NCBI GenBank assembly: GCA_002448445.1
Contig: DJYC01000103.1
Coordinates: 1-34,933 of the forward strand
Reading direction: 5' to 3'
DNA: 34,933 nt
Source: Treponema sp. UBA6988
Lineage (GTDB): Bacteria > Spirochaetota > Spirochaetia > Treponematales > Treponemataceae
This document shows positions 22,317 to 32,641 of this stretch, one piece after another (the stretch's first letter is position 1; every line of letters begins with the position of its first letter). A model generated the notes under the pieces. It was not told where the DNA came from. It searched no databases and saw nothing but the letters and a program-made list of their open reading frames with translations. The position numbers were made by a program, and so were the translations under genes.

Positions 22317-25300
22317 CTATTCCTCGTCCGGGTCCTGGGTTTCGAGGATAAGGTCTACCAAGTCTTCGTTTATCTTTACCTTTTCTGCAATCTCGCGGTT
22401 GCTCCAGCCGTACCTGCGCTTGAGGTCTTTTACCGTGCTGCGGATCTGAGGCGTAAGCCCGGCACCGCCATCCTTCTTTGTTCCTGAAGAAGTCTTCTTC
22501 TTGACGTCTGCCTTTGCAATTGTCTGCAAAATGCCTATCTTCTTTTCCGCATCTTCATTAAGCTTCATAAGACGCTTTTCGGTCTTTGCGATGCCTTCCT
22601 TGGACTTTGTCAAGTTCTGTATGCGGTCTTCCGTCTCGTCAATCAGTGACTGGAGGCTGGTCATTTTGTCTATAGCGTCATTCAGCTTTCCCCTGTCGTT
22701 CAGAATGGCATTAAGCTGATCCTGCAAACCGTCAATCTGATCCGGCAAGTCAACAAGCTGGTTGTCGCAGTCGGCAAGCCTGTTTTCCAAATCTGCAATG
22801 CTCTGGGCAGTTGCATCCACGTTGATTCCCACCTGGTCAATAGATTCGGCCTGGGTTTCCAGACGGTCATACTGCTGCTGTATGTTGTCCAGTGAATTCT
22901 GGAAGTTGCGCACCGTCACCTGCATGTTCGTAAGATTGTCGCTGGTCGTCTTTAGGTCTGCAATCTTTGCGTCCATGTTTGCACTTGTGGCCATAAGCTG
23001 TGAGAACTTCTGGTCAAGGGAATCGAGTGTGGCTCTTTGGGCGTTGTAGTTTGCAATCTGCCTGTCAAAGTCCGCGCTCATCGCCTGCACCTTGTCTATC
23101 TGCGCAACAAGATCGGAAACCTTGTTCTGGTAAGAGGCCAGAGAAGATATTTCCGTCTTTAGCGTTGTAATTGAACGGACAAGCTCGCTCTTAAGCGTTT
23201 CGGCCTGATCAAAGAGGCCTGTCTGTTTTGTAAAGTTTGCAATACCCTTGTTGATTTCGTCAATGCGGGTCTGCAGATTGTCCGTGTCTGCGTTCATGCG
23301 GTCAAGCATCTTCTGGTATGCAAGCTTATCATTTTCCGTGCTTTCCTTAACGTCGCGCCTGAGGGTAGAAATCTGGCGGTCCGCCTGGTTTGTAGCCTCC
23401 ACGAGCATGTTCTCCGTCTTTGTTACCATGTCGTCAAACTGCTTCTGCAGGCTCTGCATGATTACGGTTGACTTGTCCTGGTACTCGCGAAGGGCGTCAT
23501 CAGCCTTTTCGTTAAGAAGGTCAATGTCATGCTGAACCTTCTTGCGGGATTCCTCGGTCTTGCCTTCAATGTCAACGATACTCTGCTTGTGGTTTGCAAG
23601 AAAGTCGTTGAAGTTCTGCTCATACTCGTTGCTTGCGTTCTGGAACTGCTGCTCAATTCCCAGCCTCCAGTCCTCAAACTGCTGCTCAAAATCTTCAATG
23701 GCTGCGTTTCCGCTTTCCTGGCGCTCCTCAATCCTGTTCTTGAAGTCGGAAATCTGACCTTCTATGGTGCGGGCATTTTCCTTAAGCTGCTCTTCCAGCT
23801 TCCTGTTAAAGAGGCTAACGGACTTTGCATTAAGAGCTATCTGCTCCTGAACCTTCTGGTTATACTCATCGCTCTGCTGCTTGAGGATTTCGTTAGCCTT
23901 GCTCGTTGTGTCCTTAAGAGCATCGCGGTACTTTTCTATAAAGTCGTGCAGGTTCTGGTTAACGGTGTTAATCTGGTTCTGAATCGTGTCCTGGCCAGCC
24001 TGCAAACTTTCCTGAAGCTTGGATTCGGTCTGGGTAGTCTCTGACTGAATCTCCATGATGCGGTGCTTCAAGTCGTCAGCATACTTTATCTCAAGGTCGT
24101 GGCGGCGGGTCTCGTATTCAGCGGTAAAGCTTGAAAGCTTTGAATCAAAGGCTGCCTTCCATGAATTAAGCTGCTCTGCCAGGCTTTCCTCGCGCTTTTT
24201 GAGTCCGTTGGTAAACTGGTCTTCAAAGAGCTTGAGTTTGTTGCTTGCAGTGTCAAACGACTCCGTGCGGATTTTTTCTATCTGCTGCTGGAGGTTTGCA
24301 ACGTCAAGGCTAATCTTGTCTTCGTTGGACTTGATTGTTGTCTCAAAGTCGATGTGGTTCTTGCTTACGCTCTTTGTGAATTTTTCAAAATCTGCAAGAA
24401 CGCGCTGCTGGGATGCATCCATAATCTTTCGCAGGGCTGTCTCAAGCTTGTCCACATCAGTACCGGCAGATGAAACCTGCTTCAGGCGGTATTCCATTTC
24501 CTTCTTGTACTTGTCAAGCTGCTTGTCCAAGCCGGAAAGGAAGCGGGTCTGCTTTTCGTCGTATTCCTGGGCAATTGCCTTCATTGAATTTGTAAGGCTT
24601 TCGTCAAACTTTACGATCTGGGCCCTCATCTCTGTGTCAAACTGGTCAAGGCGTTTTGTACCCGATGCAGTTGCATCGTTTATGCGCTCAACAGTTCCCT
24701 TTGATTCTTCAAGAGCCTGTTCGTACTGCTTCTTAACCTGTTCAAGGGCTGCTTCCATTTCTGCCTTGATTGTAATGGCCTTCTGCTGAACTTCTCCAAG
24801 CACTCCGTTGATGTTGCCCTGCATTGCGTCGATGTGAGCTTGCAAGTCCGTCTTGTACTTGTTAAGGTGGGCAATGCTGAGTGCCTTGAATTTTTCATAA
24901 GAGGCCTTTTCCTTTTCGGCAGCCTTGCTTATTGAGTCTTCAAAGAGGGCATCATACCTCTGCTGAAGCTTCTCCGCCTGGCCGTCAACCCTGGACTGGA
25001 TTTCGTCAAGGCGGTCAGTGTTGCCGTGGGTCTCGGAAGCAAGTTCATCCGAAGTGCGCCTTGCTTCAACAAGGACATCGTTGATTGTGCGAAGGAGGTT
25101 CTGTACGCGGGTATTGGTTTCCGCTTCAATCTTCTGTGACTTCTGGTTTACGTTCTCTTCAAGGAATTCCACCTTTGCAACGAGGTCTTTTGTTATTTCG
25201 TTTACCTTAGTGTTTATTCTTTCAGAAACTGCAACGTTGGTTGAATCCACCGCAGTCTGAAGGTCTTCCGTCTTCTGTGCAAGCTGGGAAGCAAGGTTTT

Positions 25301-28300
25301 CCGTCTTTTCGTTAAGGTCGCTTTCGAGGCGGTCAGTTCTGTTGGTAAGTTCTTCCGCAAGGGTTGCAGTACGTGCACGGACATCTTCTTCTAGGCGGGA
25401 TGCCCTGTCGTTCACGTTCTGTTCCAAACTGCTTACGCGCTCTTCAACGTTCTGCTCCAAAGTAAGGGAGCGGTTGTTAACGTTGGCCTCAAGTTCATCG
25501 CTGCGGTTGTTGACCTTTTCTTCAAGGTCGGTAACGCGGGCCCTAACCTGCTCTTCTGCAGAAGTGATGCGGTCGTCCACGGCAGACATGAGGGATGAAG
25601 TCTTTTCTTCCACGGTCTTGTCGAGGGAAGAAAGGGTCTGTTCAAAGGCCTGCTGGATTGCATCAGCCTTTCCGTTAACGCTTTCCTCCAGGTTGTTGGT
25701 GCGTCTTGCAACGGAGCTGTCAAGAGATGCAACAGTTTCGTTTACGGCCTTGTCTAGCGCAAGTGTCCTGTCTTTTACCAGCTTGCTAAGGTCGGCAATC
25801 TTTTCGTTCATGCCTTTTTCAAGGTCGCCAACATTCACCTTGATTGCCTTTATTATGCCGGCTGTCTTGTCGTTGTACATCTTTGCAAGGCCAGCAATGC
25901 GGGAAGTGTATGTCTTTTCGATGGCGGCAGTGCGTTCCTTTAAGCCATTGTCCAAGTTGTCCGTTGTTCCTGTAACGAGGGTGCGGAGGCTTTCGGTCTT
26001 GGTCTGAATCTCTTCCTGCAGCTGTGAAGTCTTTCCGGTAAGGTCTTCAACAAGCGCCTGTGAGCGGGTAAGGTAATCATTTTCCAGTGCGGCAAGGCGT
26101 TCCTGTACGGAAGATTCAAGGGCAGAAGTCTTTTCTTCCACAGAGCCCGTAATGTTTTCCGTAAGGGATTCAACAGCTTCCTTGATTGAAGAAGTGCGGC
26201 TGTTCACCTCTTCTTCCAAATCCGACGTTGTCTTTGCAACATCCGCTTCTAGTGCCTCAGTCTTGTCGTGAAGTTCATTGGTAATGAATTCGATGCGGTT
26301 GTTTATCTCGTTTTCCAGAGAAGAAGACTTGCTCAAAACTTCATCCCTGATGTGGGCAGATGTTTCGTTGACGGTCTTTTCAAGCGGCATAAGGCGGGCT
26401 TCTATGTTGCGCTCCAAATCCTCAGTGCGCGTATTGAAGTTGCCCTCCAAAGTGGAAGCGCGTGTCTGCATTTCAGAAGAAAGCGTGTCGATGCGTTCTG
26501 TGACGGAATCTTCCAAGGCTGAGGTCCGCTCGCTAACGGTTTGCTCAACATCCTGGGTACGGGAGGCAAGTTCTGCGACAGTATCCTGAAGGGCACCGGC
26601 AGTCTTTTGCGTTGTTTCGCTGACATATTCCTGAATTTGCTGAATGCGCTTATTGAAGGAATCTTCAAGGTTGCTTACAGTCTGTGCAGCGCGGTTTGCA
26701 ATTGAATCTGTTGAACCGTCCACGCGGTCTGAAATTTCCTTGATTCTGCTTTCAAGTCCGCTTTCAAGTTCGGATGTGCGTCCGTCAATAACAGACGAAA
26801 GTTCGTCCGTCTTTTCCCTAAGGTCTGTTGCAATTGCGCTTGTTTTTTCTTCAATAGAAGTAGAAAGTCCGTCTGTTCTCTGCTCAAGGTCGCTTGCAAT
26901 TGCGCTGGTTCTTTCTTCAATAGAAGATGAAAGCTCGTCTGTTCTCTGCTTAAGGTCGGAGGCAAGCTCGCCAGTTCTCTCTTCAATCTGGGCAGAAAGG
27001 CTATCTGTGCGGGACTTAAGGTCTTCTGCAATAGCACCGGTTGTCGTTTCCAAATCCTGTGAAAGTGTCTGTGCCTTGTGGTTGAGTGCGGCGGCAATGT
27101 TTCCGGTAATCTCCTGAATTCTCTGGGCAAGGCCAGTTGTCTTTGACTCAAGGCTTTCTGAAAGGTTCTGGGTGGAACCGTTGATGCTGTTGGAAAGTTC
27201 CTCCGTACGCTTTTCAAGGCGGTCAGAAAGGTCTTCGGTTTTACTGTCAATGCTTTCCTGAAGGGCTCCTGTCTTTTCTTCAAGGCGGTCAGAAAGACCC
27301 TCTGTCTTACTGTCAATGCTTTCCTGAAGGGCATCCGTCTTTTCTTCAAGGCGGCTGGAAAGGTCTTCTGTTGTAGAGTCTATGCGCTCCTGAAGCTCTG
27401 CGGTGCGGTCTTCCACGCTCTGGGCAAGGGCATTGGTCTTTTCTTCAAGGCTGAGCGATGCAGAGTTTGTCTTTGCGGTAAGGCTCTTTATTATGTCTGT
27501 AAGCTTCTGCTTTACGGCATCTGTAAGCTGGGTCGTGGTCTCGTCAACGTGGCGGGTAAGCACCGACGTGCGCTCTTCCAGTGTCTGGGATGCGGCGGCT
27601 GTCTTGTTGTTAACGTCCTGCTCAAGGTCTGTAATGCGCTGGGAAACACGCTTTTCGATTGCAGAGGTCTTGTCGTTAACTGCAAGCGTAAGGTTTTCCG
27701 TAATCTGGTTAAGGTTCTGCTCAAGGACGGAAGTCTTACCTGTAACGTCCTGTTCAAGAGCGGAAGTCTTTTCCTTAAGCTGGCGGGCAAGGTCTGCGGT
27801 GCGGGCATTAAGCTCGTCTGCCAAGTTGTCCGTCTTTTCCGCAAGGGTCTGGGTAAGCTCTGCCGTGCGGTCGTCTACGCTCTGGGCAAGGGAATCCACC
27901 TTGGAGGCAAAATTCTGCTCAAGCTCGGCAGTGCGGTTGTTGTACTTATCCTGAATGATTGAAGTGCGGTCCTTCATTGCCTTGTCTAGACCAGAAATGC
28001 TTGATTCAATCAATTCATTAAATTCGGAAGCCCTCGTTTCAAGTGCATCCTGCAAGCTTCTGGTGCGGTCTTCTATGTCCGTGGTGTAGTTGCTTGTTAG
28101 GCTTGTGTACTGCTCAATTGCGGAATCGGTCTTTTCCATAACGTCGTGCGTCATGTTCTCCAGGTTTTCCATAACCTGTCTTTCCAAATCGCCTGAGCGG
28201 TCCTTTATCTGCTGTTCAAGAATGCCTGTCCTTTCTTCAAGGGCCTGCCTTAGCTCAGAAGTGCGCTCTTCTATGTTCTTTGTGTAGCTTCCGGTTGTTG

Positions 28301-31300
28301 CGGCATACTGTTCAATAGCTGCGTCTGCAGCCTGCCTTACCTGGTCTGACATTTCTGCAATCTTGTTGGTAATGTCTGATTCAAGTGAGTCGGATGTATT
28401 CTGAATGCGGTCGGAAAGATTGGCCGTCTTTTCTTCAAGTGCGGCATAGAGCTCGGCCGTGTGGTCGTCTATGTCCTTTGTATAGGAAGAAGTTGTGCTT
28501 CTGTACTTGGCAATTGCATCCTCAGTCTGAAGCTGAACACTGGTCGTCATGTCTTCAAGCTTCTGCTTTAAGAGTGCGTCCAAAGCTTCCGTCTTCTTCT
28601 TTATATCGTTGCTGATTGCAATGGTGCGGCTGTTAAGGTCTCCCGAATGCTGCTTAATCTGTGCGTCAAGAACATTGGTTCTGTCCGTAAATTCCGCTTC
28701 CATAGAATTGAGCTTTTCCGTAAGCGTCTGTGCAAGGTCTCCAGTACGCTTCTTTACGTCTGAATCGATTGCAGAAGTCTTTTCGGAGAAAGTAGTGTTG
28801 AGGGTTGTAATCCTCTGCTTGAATGCGGCTTCCACCGTGCCAGTCCTTGTGTCCACGTAACTTTCCAAATCGGAAGTTTTCTTTGTAATGGAATCTTCCA
28901 GGGCCTGCGTCCTTGCTGCAACAGAATCCTCAAGCTCGTGGGTGCGGGTGTCGTATGCTTCCTCAATGTCCTTTGTGCGTGTTTCAAGAATTGACTGAAT
29001 GTTGTCCGTGCGGCGGGTAACCTCGTCTTCTATAGACTGAATCCTTGAAGATGCCGTCTCTGCAACTTCCTCTGCCCTAGAAGTAATTCCATTGTGAACT
29101 TCGGAAACGCGGGCATTAAGTTCATCTGCAAGGTCGCCAGTGCGGTCCTTAATCTGGTCTTCAAGAGCCTTTGTCTTTGTTTCAAGAGAAATAGTAATGT
29201 TTCCTGTGCGCTCGTTCAGCTCGTCTTCCAAAGCCTTGGTCTTTGTGTGAACCTCTTCCTCCAAGTTGCCGGTTCTAGTCTGAACGTCCTGCGTAAGCTC
29301 GGAAAGTGCCTTGTTAACAAGATCTTCCACGTTGCCTGTTCTGGAACCAAGCGTAGTGGAAATATTCTGAATCGTGTCGTTCACAAGGGCTGTAAGGGTT
29401 GAAGTGCGCTCTTCAAGGTCTCCCTCCAAACCGGTGTACTTTTCGTTAAGGGAATCAGCAAGGGTGGTGCTTCTTGAATCAACATCATCCTGCAGGGCAG
29501 AAATCCTTTCGTTAAGAGAATTTGCAATGGAAGAAGTGCGTGTCTCCACATCTTCCTGCAGGGCGCTAATCTTAGAGTTTACAGAATTTTCAATGCCGGA
29601 AGTCTTTGCGGCAACCTCATCCTTAAGGGCAGAAATGCGGCTGGTAACCGATTCCTCTATGCCTGTAGTCTGGGCGTTGACCTTTTCTTCCAAACCGGAA
29701 ATGCGGCCGGAAACAGTTTCTTCAATAGCCTTAGTCTTTGAAAGCACATCGGAAATAAGCTTCTGGGTAGACTCAGTGGAGCTGTCCTGAACGGAGCGGA
29801 TTTTTTCCTGCACTGAATCAGAAAGCTCGGACATGCTTGTGTCAACAAATTCCTGAAGCGATGCGCTCTGGGTGTTGACGTTTTCCGTAAGAACACCAAC
29901 CTTCTGCAAAACCGTGTCTTCCAGCTGGCTGGTGCGTTCTTCCAAGTTGGAAGTTGCCTCGTCTATCCTCTGGTTTGCGGAATTCTCAAACTGGCTTGTA
30001 CGGTTCTCTATGGTGGAGCTAAGGCTTTCTATGCTGGAATTAAGGCTTTCCTCCAGGTTCTGGGTCTTAAGCTCTATGCTAACATTAAAGTCTTCTATTG
30101 TCTTGTCAACGTTTTCTTCAAGAGCGTGTGCCCTTTCCTCAAGCTTGGAAACAGCTTCCTCCGTCTTCTGAGAAAAGCGGTCCTCCAGGTTGCCAATCTG
30201 CTCGTCCACAGAAGCCTGCAATCCCTCCGCCGTCTTTGTAACAGAATCCTCAAGGGACTGGGTGCGGTCAGCAAATTCGGATGAAATGGCAGAAGTTCTG
30301 TCTTCCAGTGCAGAACCAAGTTCCTCTTCCTTCTGCTTAAGGAGTGCAAAGAAGCGTTCCTCGGTGTCCTTTATAGAAGCCGCCATTGAATCGCTTGACC
30401 CGTTAAGGCTTTCCTCCAAATCTTCCTGCCGCTCTGTAAACATCTGGGCAAGGCTGTTAACCTTTTCGTTGAATGAATTTACGATGTCCGCATTCTTCTG
30501 CGTGTACTGGTTTTCAAATTCACGGGTGCGCTGGGTAAAGAAGGATGCAAGGGTCTGGAGCTTTTCGTTAAAGGAATTGTCCATTGCACGTGCCCTTTCT
30601 GCAAAGGAGTTGCTGATTCCTGCGGTGTTCTCGTTAAAGGAGTCTTCCAAAGCCTTCGTACGGTCTGAATAGGTAAAGTTAAGGTTGGCGGTCTTTTCCT
30701 GAATGATTGTCTCCAGCTTGTTAAGCTTGTTCCTAAATTCAGTGGAAATTTCCTGTGCCCTCTCTACAATCTGGGAAGCGATTTCCTCCGTCTTCTGCTG
30801 GAAATCCTTTTCAAAAGCGGCCTTCTGTGCGTCAAGAGATGCGCCAAAGTTTGAAGTCTGCTCGTTTATGCCCTGCTGAAGGGCCTGAATGCGGCTGTCC
30901 ACAAGAGCCTGCAACTGCTCCGTCTGCTGCTGAATCTCGTTCATGCAGTTTTCCGTGCGCTCGTCTGCCCTGGCCTGCAGCTCCTTGAATGCCTCGTCTT
31001 CCAAAGTGCCTGCACGTTCTGCGGCATTGTCGTAGGTATCCTTTATGTCAGCAGCAATTTTGTTCATTATAACGTGGCTTTCTTCTATTGCATGCTTCGT
31101 TGCGTCCTCTATTGAGCGGGCCCTGCTTTCGTACTCTTCCAAAAGGTGGGAACCTATAAGCTTAAGGTTTTCGGAGTTTGCGCTGGAAAAATGCTCCACA
31201 AGAGCTGGAATCTGGCGGTCAAGGGAATCAACCTTCTTCTTTTGGGAATCAAGCCTCTGGTTCAGCTGGGTGATAATGCCAGCCTCTTCCTTTACGCGCT

Positions 31301-31679
31301 TAAGGTTTTCCTCTACGGCAGCACCCATTTCCATAAGCTCGCCAAAGCTCTTCTTGTAGTCTTCAAGGCCGTTGTTCATGTCGTTAACCTGGTTTATCTG
31401 CTTGGCAAGGTCGGCCGTAACCTGCTCAAACTCTTCCTTCTGCTGGTCAAGGCGCTTTACTGCCGCCTTAGCCTGAATGTCCTTTGTTTCAAGCCCGCTT
31501 TCCAGTTCACGGATAGTGTCGCGCTGCTTCTTAAAGTATTCGTCAAATTCGCCCTGACGCTTTTCCGCATACTTTCTTACGCGCTCCAAAGAATTTTCGC
31601 TTTTATTGATTTGTCCTAAAATTACGCTAATAACAACAGACAATGCCGCCGATATAATGATTGCAAGAATAATATTCAC
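22317..31679 (-). CDS. giant membrane-anchored hendecad coiled-coil protein with C-terminal HTH-like segment
   Basis: 3120 residues, starting with GTG at 31679 (weak GGTGGG upstream). Residues 2-22 (IILAIIISAALSVVISVIL) form one membrane segment, followed by a basic stretch (RVRKYAEKRQ) that predicts the bulk is cytoplasmic. Residues about 30-215 are heptad-type coiled coil. From about 220 to 2200 the sequence is an essentially unbroken run of 11-residue units of the form (D/E)x(R/K)T-xx-L-xxx-(L/I/V), such as EERTSAIASDL then EQRTDGLSTSI: about 180 hendecads. Ordinary coiled coil continues to about 3030. After a basic linker the C-terminus (GWSNREIAEKVKINEDLVDL) looks like a helix-turn-helix. 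I recall a spirochaete coiled-coil family called SpiroCoCo; membership is unverified. Possible roles are cell-shape scaffold or membrane-nucleoid tether (inference). Confidence 0.85.
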   Translation of the reverse strand: MNIILAIIISAALSVVISVILGQINKSENSLERVRKYAEKRQGEFDEYFKKQRDTIRELESGLETKDIQAKAAVKRLDQQKEEFEQVTADLAKQINQVNDMNNGLEDYKKSFGELMEMGAAVEENLKRVKEEAGIITQLNQRLDSQKKKVDSLDRQIPALVEHFSSANSENLKLIGSHLLEEYESRARSIEDATKHAIEESHVIMNKIAADIKDTYDNAAERAGTLEDEAFKELQARADERTENCMNEIQQQTEQLQALVDSRIQALQQGINEQTSNFGASLDAQKAAFEKDFQQKTEEIASQIVERAQEISTEFRNKLNKLETIIQEKTANLNFTYSDRTKALEDSFNENTAGISNSFAERARAMDNSFNEKLQTLASFFTQRTREFENQYTQKNADIVNSFNEKVNSLAQMFTERQEDLEESLNGSSDSMAASIKDTEERFFALLKQKEEELGSALEDRTSAISSEFADRTQSLEDSVTKTAEGLQASVDEQIGNLEDRFSQKTEEAVSKLEERAHALEENVDKTIEDFNVSIELKTQNLEESLNSSIESLSSTIENRTSQFENSANQRIDEATSNLEERTSQLEDTVLQKVGVLTENVNTQSASLQEFVDTSMSELSDSVQEKIRSVQDSSTESTQKLISDVLSKTKAIEETVSGRISGLEEKVNAQTTGIEESVTSRISALKDEVAAKTSGIENSVNSKISALQEDVETRTSSIANSLNERISALQDDVDSRSTTLADSLNEKYTGLEGDLEERTSTLTALVNDTIQNISTTLGSRTGNVEDLVNKALSELTQDVQTRTGNLEEEVHTKTKALEDELNERTGNITISLETKTKALEDQIKDRTGDLADELNARVSEVHNGITSRAEEVAETASSRIQSIEDEVTRRTDNIQSILETRTKDIEEAYDTRTHELEDSVAARTQALEDSITKKTSDLESYVDTRTGTVEAAFKQRITTLNTTFSEKTSAIDSDVKKRTGDLAQTLTEKLNSMEAEFTDRTNVLDAQIKQHSGDLNSRTIAISNDIKKKTEALDALLKQKLEDMTTSVQLQTEDAIAKYRSTTSSYTKDIDDHTAELYAALEEKTANLSDRIQNTSDSLESDITNKIAEMSDQVRQAADAAIEQYAATTGSYTKNIEERTSELRQALEERTGILEQQIKDRSGDLERQVMENLENMTHDVMEKTDSAIEQYTSLTSNYTTDIEDRTRSLQDALETRASEFNELIESSISGLDKAMKDRTSIIQDKYNNRTAELEQNFASKVDSLAQSVDDRTAELTQTLAEKTDNLADELNARTADLARQLKEKTSALEQDVTGKTSVLEQNLNQITENLTLAVNDKTSAIEKRVSQRITDLEQDVNNKTAAASQTLEERTSVLTRHVDETTTQLTDAVKQKLTDIIKSLTAKTNSASLSLEEKTNALAQSVEDRTAELQERIDSTTEDLSSRLEEKTDALQESIDSKTEGLSDRLEEKTGALQESIDSKTEDLSDRLEKRTEELSNSINGSTQNLSESLESKTTGLAQRIQEITGNIAAALNHKAQTLSQDLETTTGAIAEDLKSRTDSLSAQIEERTGELASDLKQRTDELSSSIEERTSAIASDLEQRTDGLSTSIEEKTSAIATDLREKTDELSSVIDGRTSELESGLESRIKEISDRVDGSTDSIANRAAQTVSNLEDSFNKRIQQIQEYVSETTQKTAGALQDTVAELASRTQDVEQTVSERTSALEDSVTERIDTLSSEMQTRASTLEGNFNTRTEDLERNIEARLMPLEKTVNETSAHIRDEVLSKSSSLENEINNRIEFITNELHDKTEALEADVAKTTSDLEEEVNSRTSSIKEAVESLTENITGSVEEKTSALESSVQERLAALENDYLTRSQALVEDLTGKTSQLQEEIQTKTESLRTLVTGTTDNLDNGLKERTAAIEKTYTSRIAGLAKMYNDKTAGIIKAIKVNVGDLEKGMNEKIADLSKLVKDRTLALDKAVNETVASLDSSVARRTNNLEESVNGKADAIQQAFEQTLSSLDKTVEEKTSSLMSAVDDRITSAEEQVRARVTDLEEKVNNRSDELEANVNNRSLTLEQNVEERVSSLEQNVNDRASRLEEDVRARTATLAEELTNRTDRLESDLNEKTENLASQLAQKTEDLQTAVDSTNVAVSERINTKVNEITKDLVAKVEFLEENVNQKSQKIEAETNTRVQNLLRTINDVLVEARRTSDELASETHGNTDRLDEIQSRVDGQAEKLQQRYDALFEDSISKAAEKEKASYEKFKALSIAHLNKYKTDLQAHIDAMQGNINGVLGEVQQKAITIKAEMEAALEQVKKQYEQALEESKGTVERINDATASGTKRLDQFDTEMRAQIVKFDESLTNSMKAIAQEYDEKQTRFLSGLDKQLDKYKKEMEYRLKQVSSAGTDVDKLETALRKIMDASQQRVLADFEKFTKSVSKNHIDFETTIKSNEDKISLDVANLQQQIEKIRTESFDTASNKLKLFEDQFTNGLKKREESLAEQLNSWKAAFDSKLSSFTAEYETRRHDLEIKYADDLKHRIMEIQSETTQTESKLQESLQAGQDTIQNQINTVNQNLHDFIEKYRDALKDTTSKANEILKQQSDEYNQKVQEQIALNAKSVSLFNRKLEEQLKENARTIEGQISDFKNRIEERQESGNAAIEDFEQQFEDWRLGIEQQFQNASNEYEQNFNDFLANHKQSIVDIEGKTEESRKKVQHDIDLLNEKADDALREYQDKSTVIMQSLQKQFDDMVTKTENMLVEATNQADRQISTLRRDVKESTENDKLAYQKMLDRMNADTDNLQTRIDEINKGIANFTKQTGLFDQAETLKSELVRSITTLKTEISSLASYQNKVSDLVAQIDKVQAMSADFDRQIANYNAQRATLDSLDQKFSQLMATSANMDAKIADLKTTSDNLTNMQVTVRNFQNSLDNIQQQYDRLETQAESIDQVGINVDATAQSIADLENRLADCDNQLVDLPDQIDGLQDQLNAILNDRGKLNDAIDKMTSLQSLIDETEDRIQNLTKSKEGIAKTEKRLMKLNEDAEKKIGILQTIAKADVKKKTSSGTKKDGGAGLTPQIRSTVKDLKRRYGWSNREIAEKVKINEDLVDLILETQDPDEE

Positions 31680-31748
31680 TTTTTCCCACCCGAGTTTTTA
31701 TTAATTGCAACTCCCAAACGCCCTTTGTGCGCAGTTTGGATAAATTCT

Positions 31749-31778
31749 ATTATAACATTACATAATTATAATATGCAA
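31749..31778 (-). promoter_or_regulatory. promoter of the giant coiled-coil gene
   Basis: On the minus strand TTGCAT (complement of 31773-31778), an 18-nt spacer and a perfect TATAAT (complement of 31749-31754). The predicted start is about 31742, giving a leader of about 60 nt. Confidence 0.6.
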
Positions 31779-31814
31779 TACACCAAAAGTCCAGTATAGC
31801 AATCATTTTTTAGG

Positions 31815-31915
31815 CATAAGGAGGGGGAAGTCTCCCCCTCGCTACAGCCCGCAAGCGGTCTTTCGCTACCCCCTCTGCGGGGCAATCTCTTTGCAAAGCC
31901 CCGCAACGCCCCAAT
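31815..31915. repeat. GC-rich hairpin repeat 3' of HAD gene
   Basis: AGGAGGGGGA/TCTCCCCCTC, CCGCAAGCGG and GCGGGGC/GCCCCGC pairings follow one another within 100 nt. The opening GGAGGGGGAA recurs at 34811 downstream of psd. No gene lies between 31680 and 31958. Confidence 0.55.
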
Positions 31916-31958
31916 ATTTTTGGGTGTTACAATACAATTCCGCGAACAAGGCCACAAT

Positions 31959-32633
31959 CTACCTGTCCAGCAGGATTTTTCTTAGCTGCTTGTAACTCTT
32001 GAAGGAAACATCAGCTTCTTTTAAGGGTATATTAAACAAAGCCCTAAAGCCCTTCATCAGGTAGGCGCTCTTTAGACCGGCATTGTTGGCTCCCCTAACG
32101 TCGTACTTTATGCTGTTTCCCACGTAAAGAATTTCGCTCTCCTTAACCCCCAGCTTTCTTGCAAGAATTCCAAAGGGGTATTTTGAAGGCTTTAAAGCAC
32201 CAGATTCCTCAGAACCTATGCACACGTCGCAAAGTGAGCGTATTCCCCACACCCTGCCCTTTTGCTCAGGGGGAAAGTCCGAAAGCAGGGCAACCTTAAA
32301 GCCTGCATTCTTTATGGCAAAAATAGTGCCGTAAACATCGGGGTAAGTCTTGATTTTTGTAAAATAGGGCTTAAGGCCTTCGTAGCAGACGTCCGTAATC
32401 TTAGTCTTTGCCTCTTCCGCAGAACAATGAAGCTTTTCCGCAAGCAGCCGGGCCTGGTACTCAAAAAAATCCGCCAGGGGCGCGGTACGGTGCATCTGCT
32501 TGCGCACGGCATTAAAGCGCAGGAAAAAGCGGAAATTCTTAAAAAAGTAGGCCGGAAGCCTTATAAAAAGCCGCCAGTCTGCATAAAGAGTCCCGTCTAT
32601 GTCAAAGGCAACGGCCTTAATTCCTTCTATCAT
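31959..32633 (-). CDS. HAD-family hydrolase (putative phosphatase)
   Basis: 224 residues with all four HAD motifs: motif I FDIDGTLY (nucleophile Asp 11, general acid Asp 13), motif II LLSDF, motif III Lys in GALKPSKYPF, and motif IV ILYVGNSIKYDVRGANNAG. A long helical cap lies between motifs I and II (FIRLPAYFFKNFRFFLRF). The substrate cannot be read from sequence. The gene is divergent from the VTT/pssA/psd operon. Its ATG at 32633 has no Shine-Dalgarno and a consensus promoter ending only 8 nt upstream, so the mRNA may be leaderless. Confidence 0.9.
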   Translation of the reverse strand: MIEGIKAVAFDIDGTLYADWRLFIRLPAYFFKNFRFFLRFNAVRKQMHRTAPLADFFEYQARLLAEKLHCSAEEAKTKITDVCYEGLKPYFTKIKTYPDVYGTIFAIKNAGFKVALLSDFPPEQKGRVWGIRSLCDVCIGSEESGALKPSKYPFGILARKLGVKESEILYVGNSIKYDVRGANNAGLKSAYLMKGFRALFNIPLKEADVSFKSYKQLRKILLDR

Positions 32634-32641
32634 AATAAGTC

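Noticed and set aside
22317..31679. Numerous plus-strand ORFs opposite the giant gene
   Set aside because: They are antisense shadows of a highly repetitive coding strand, start at arbitrary positions and lack ribosome binding sites and family motifs.
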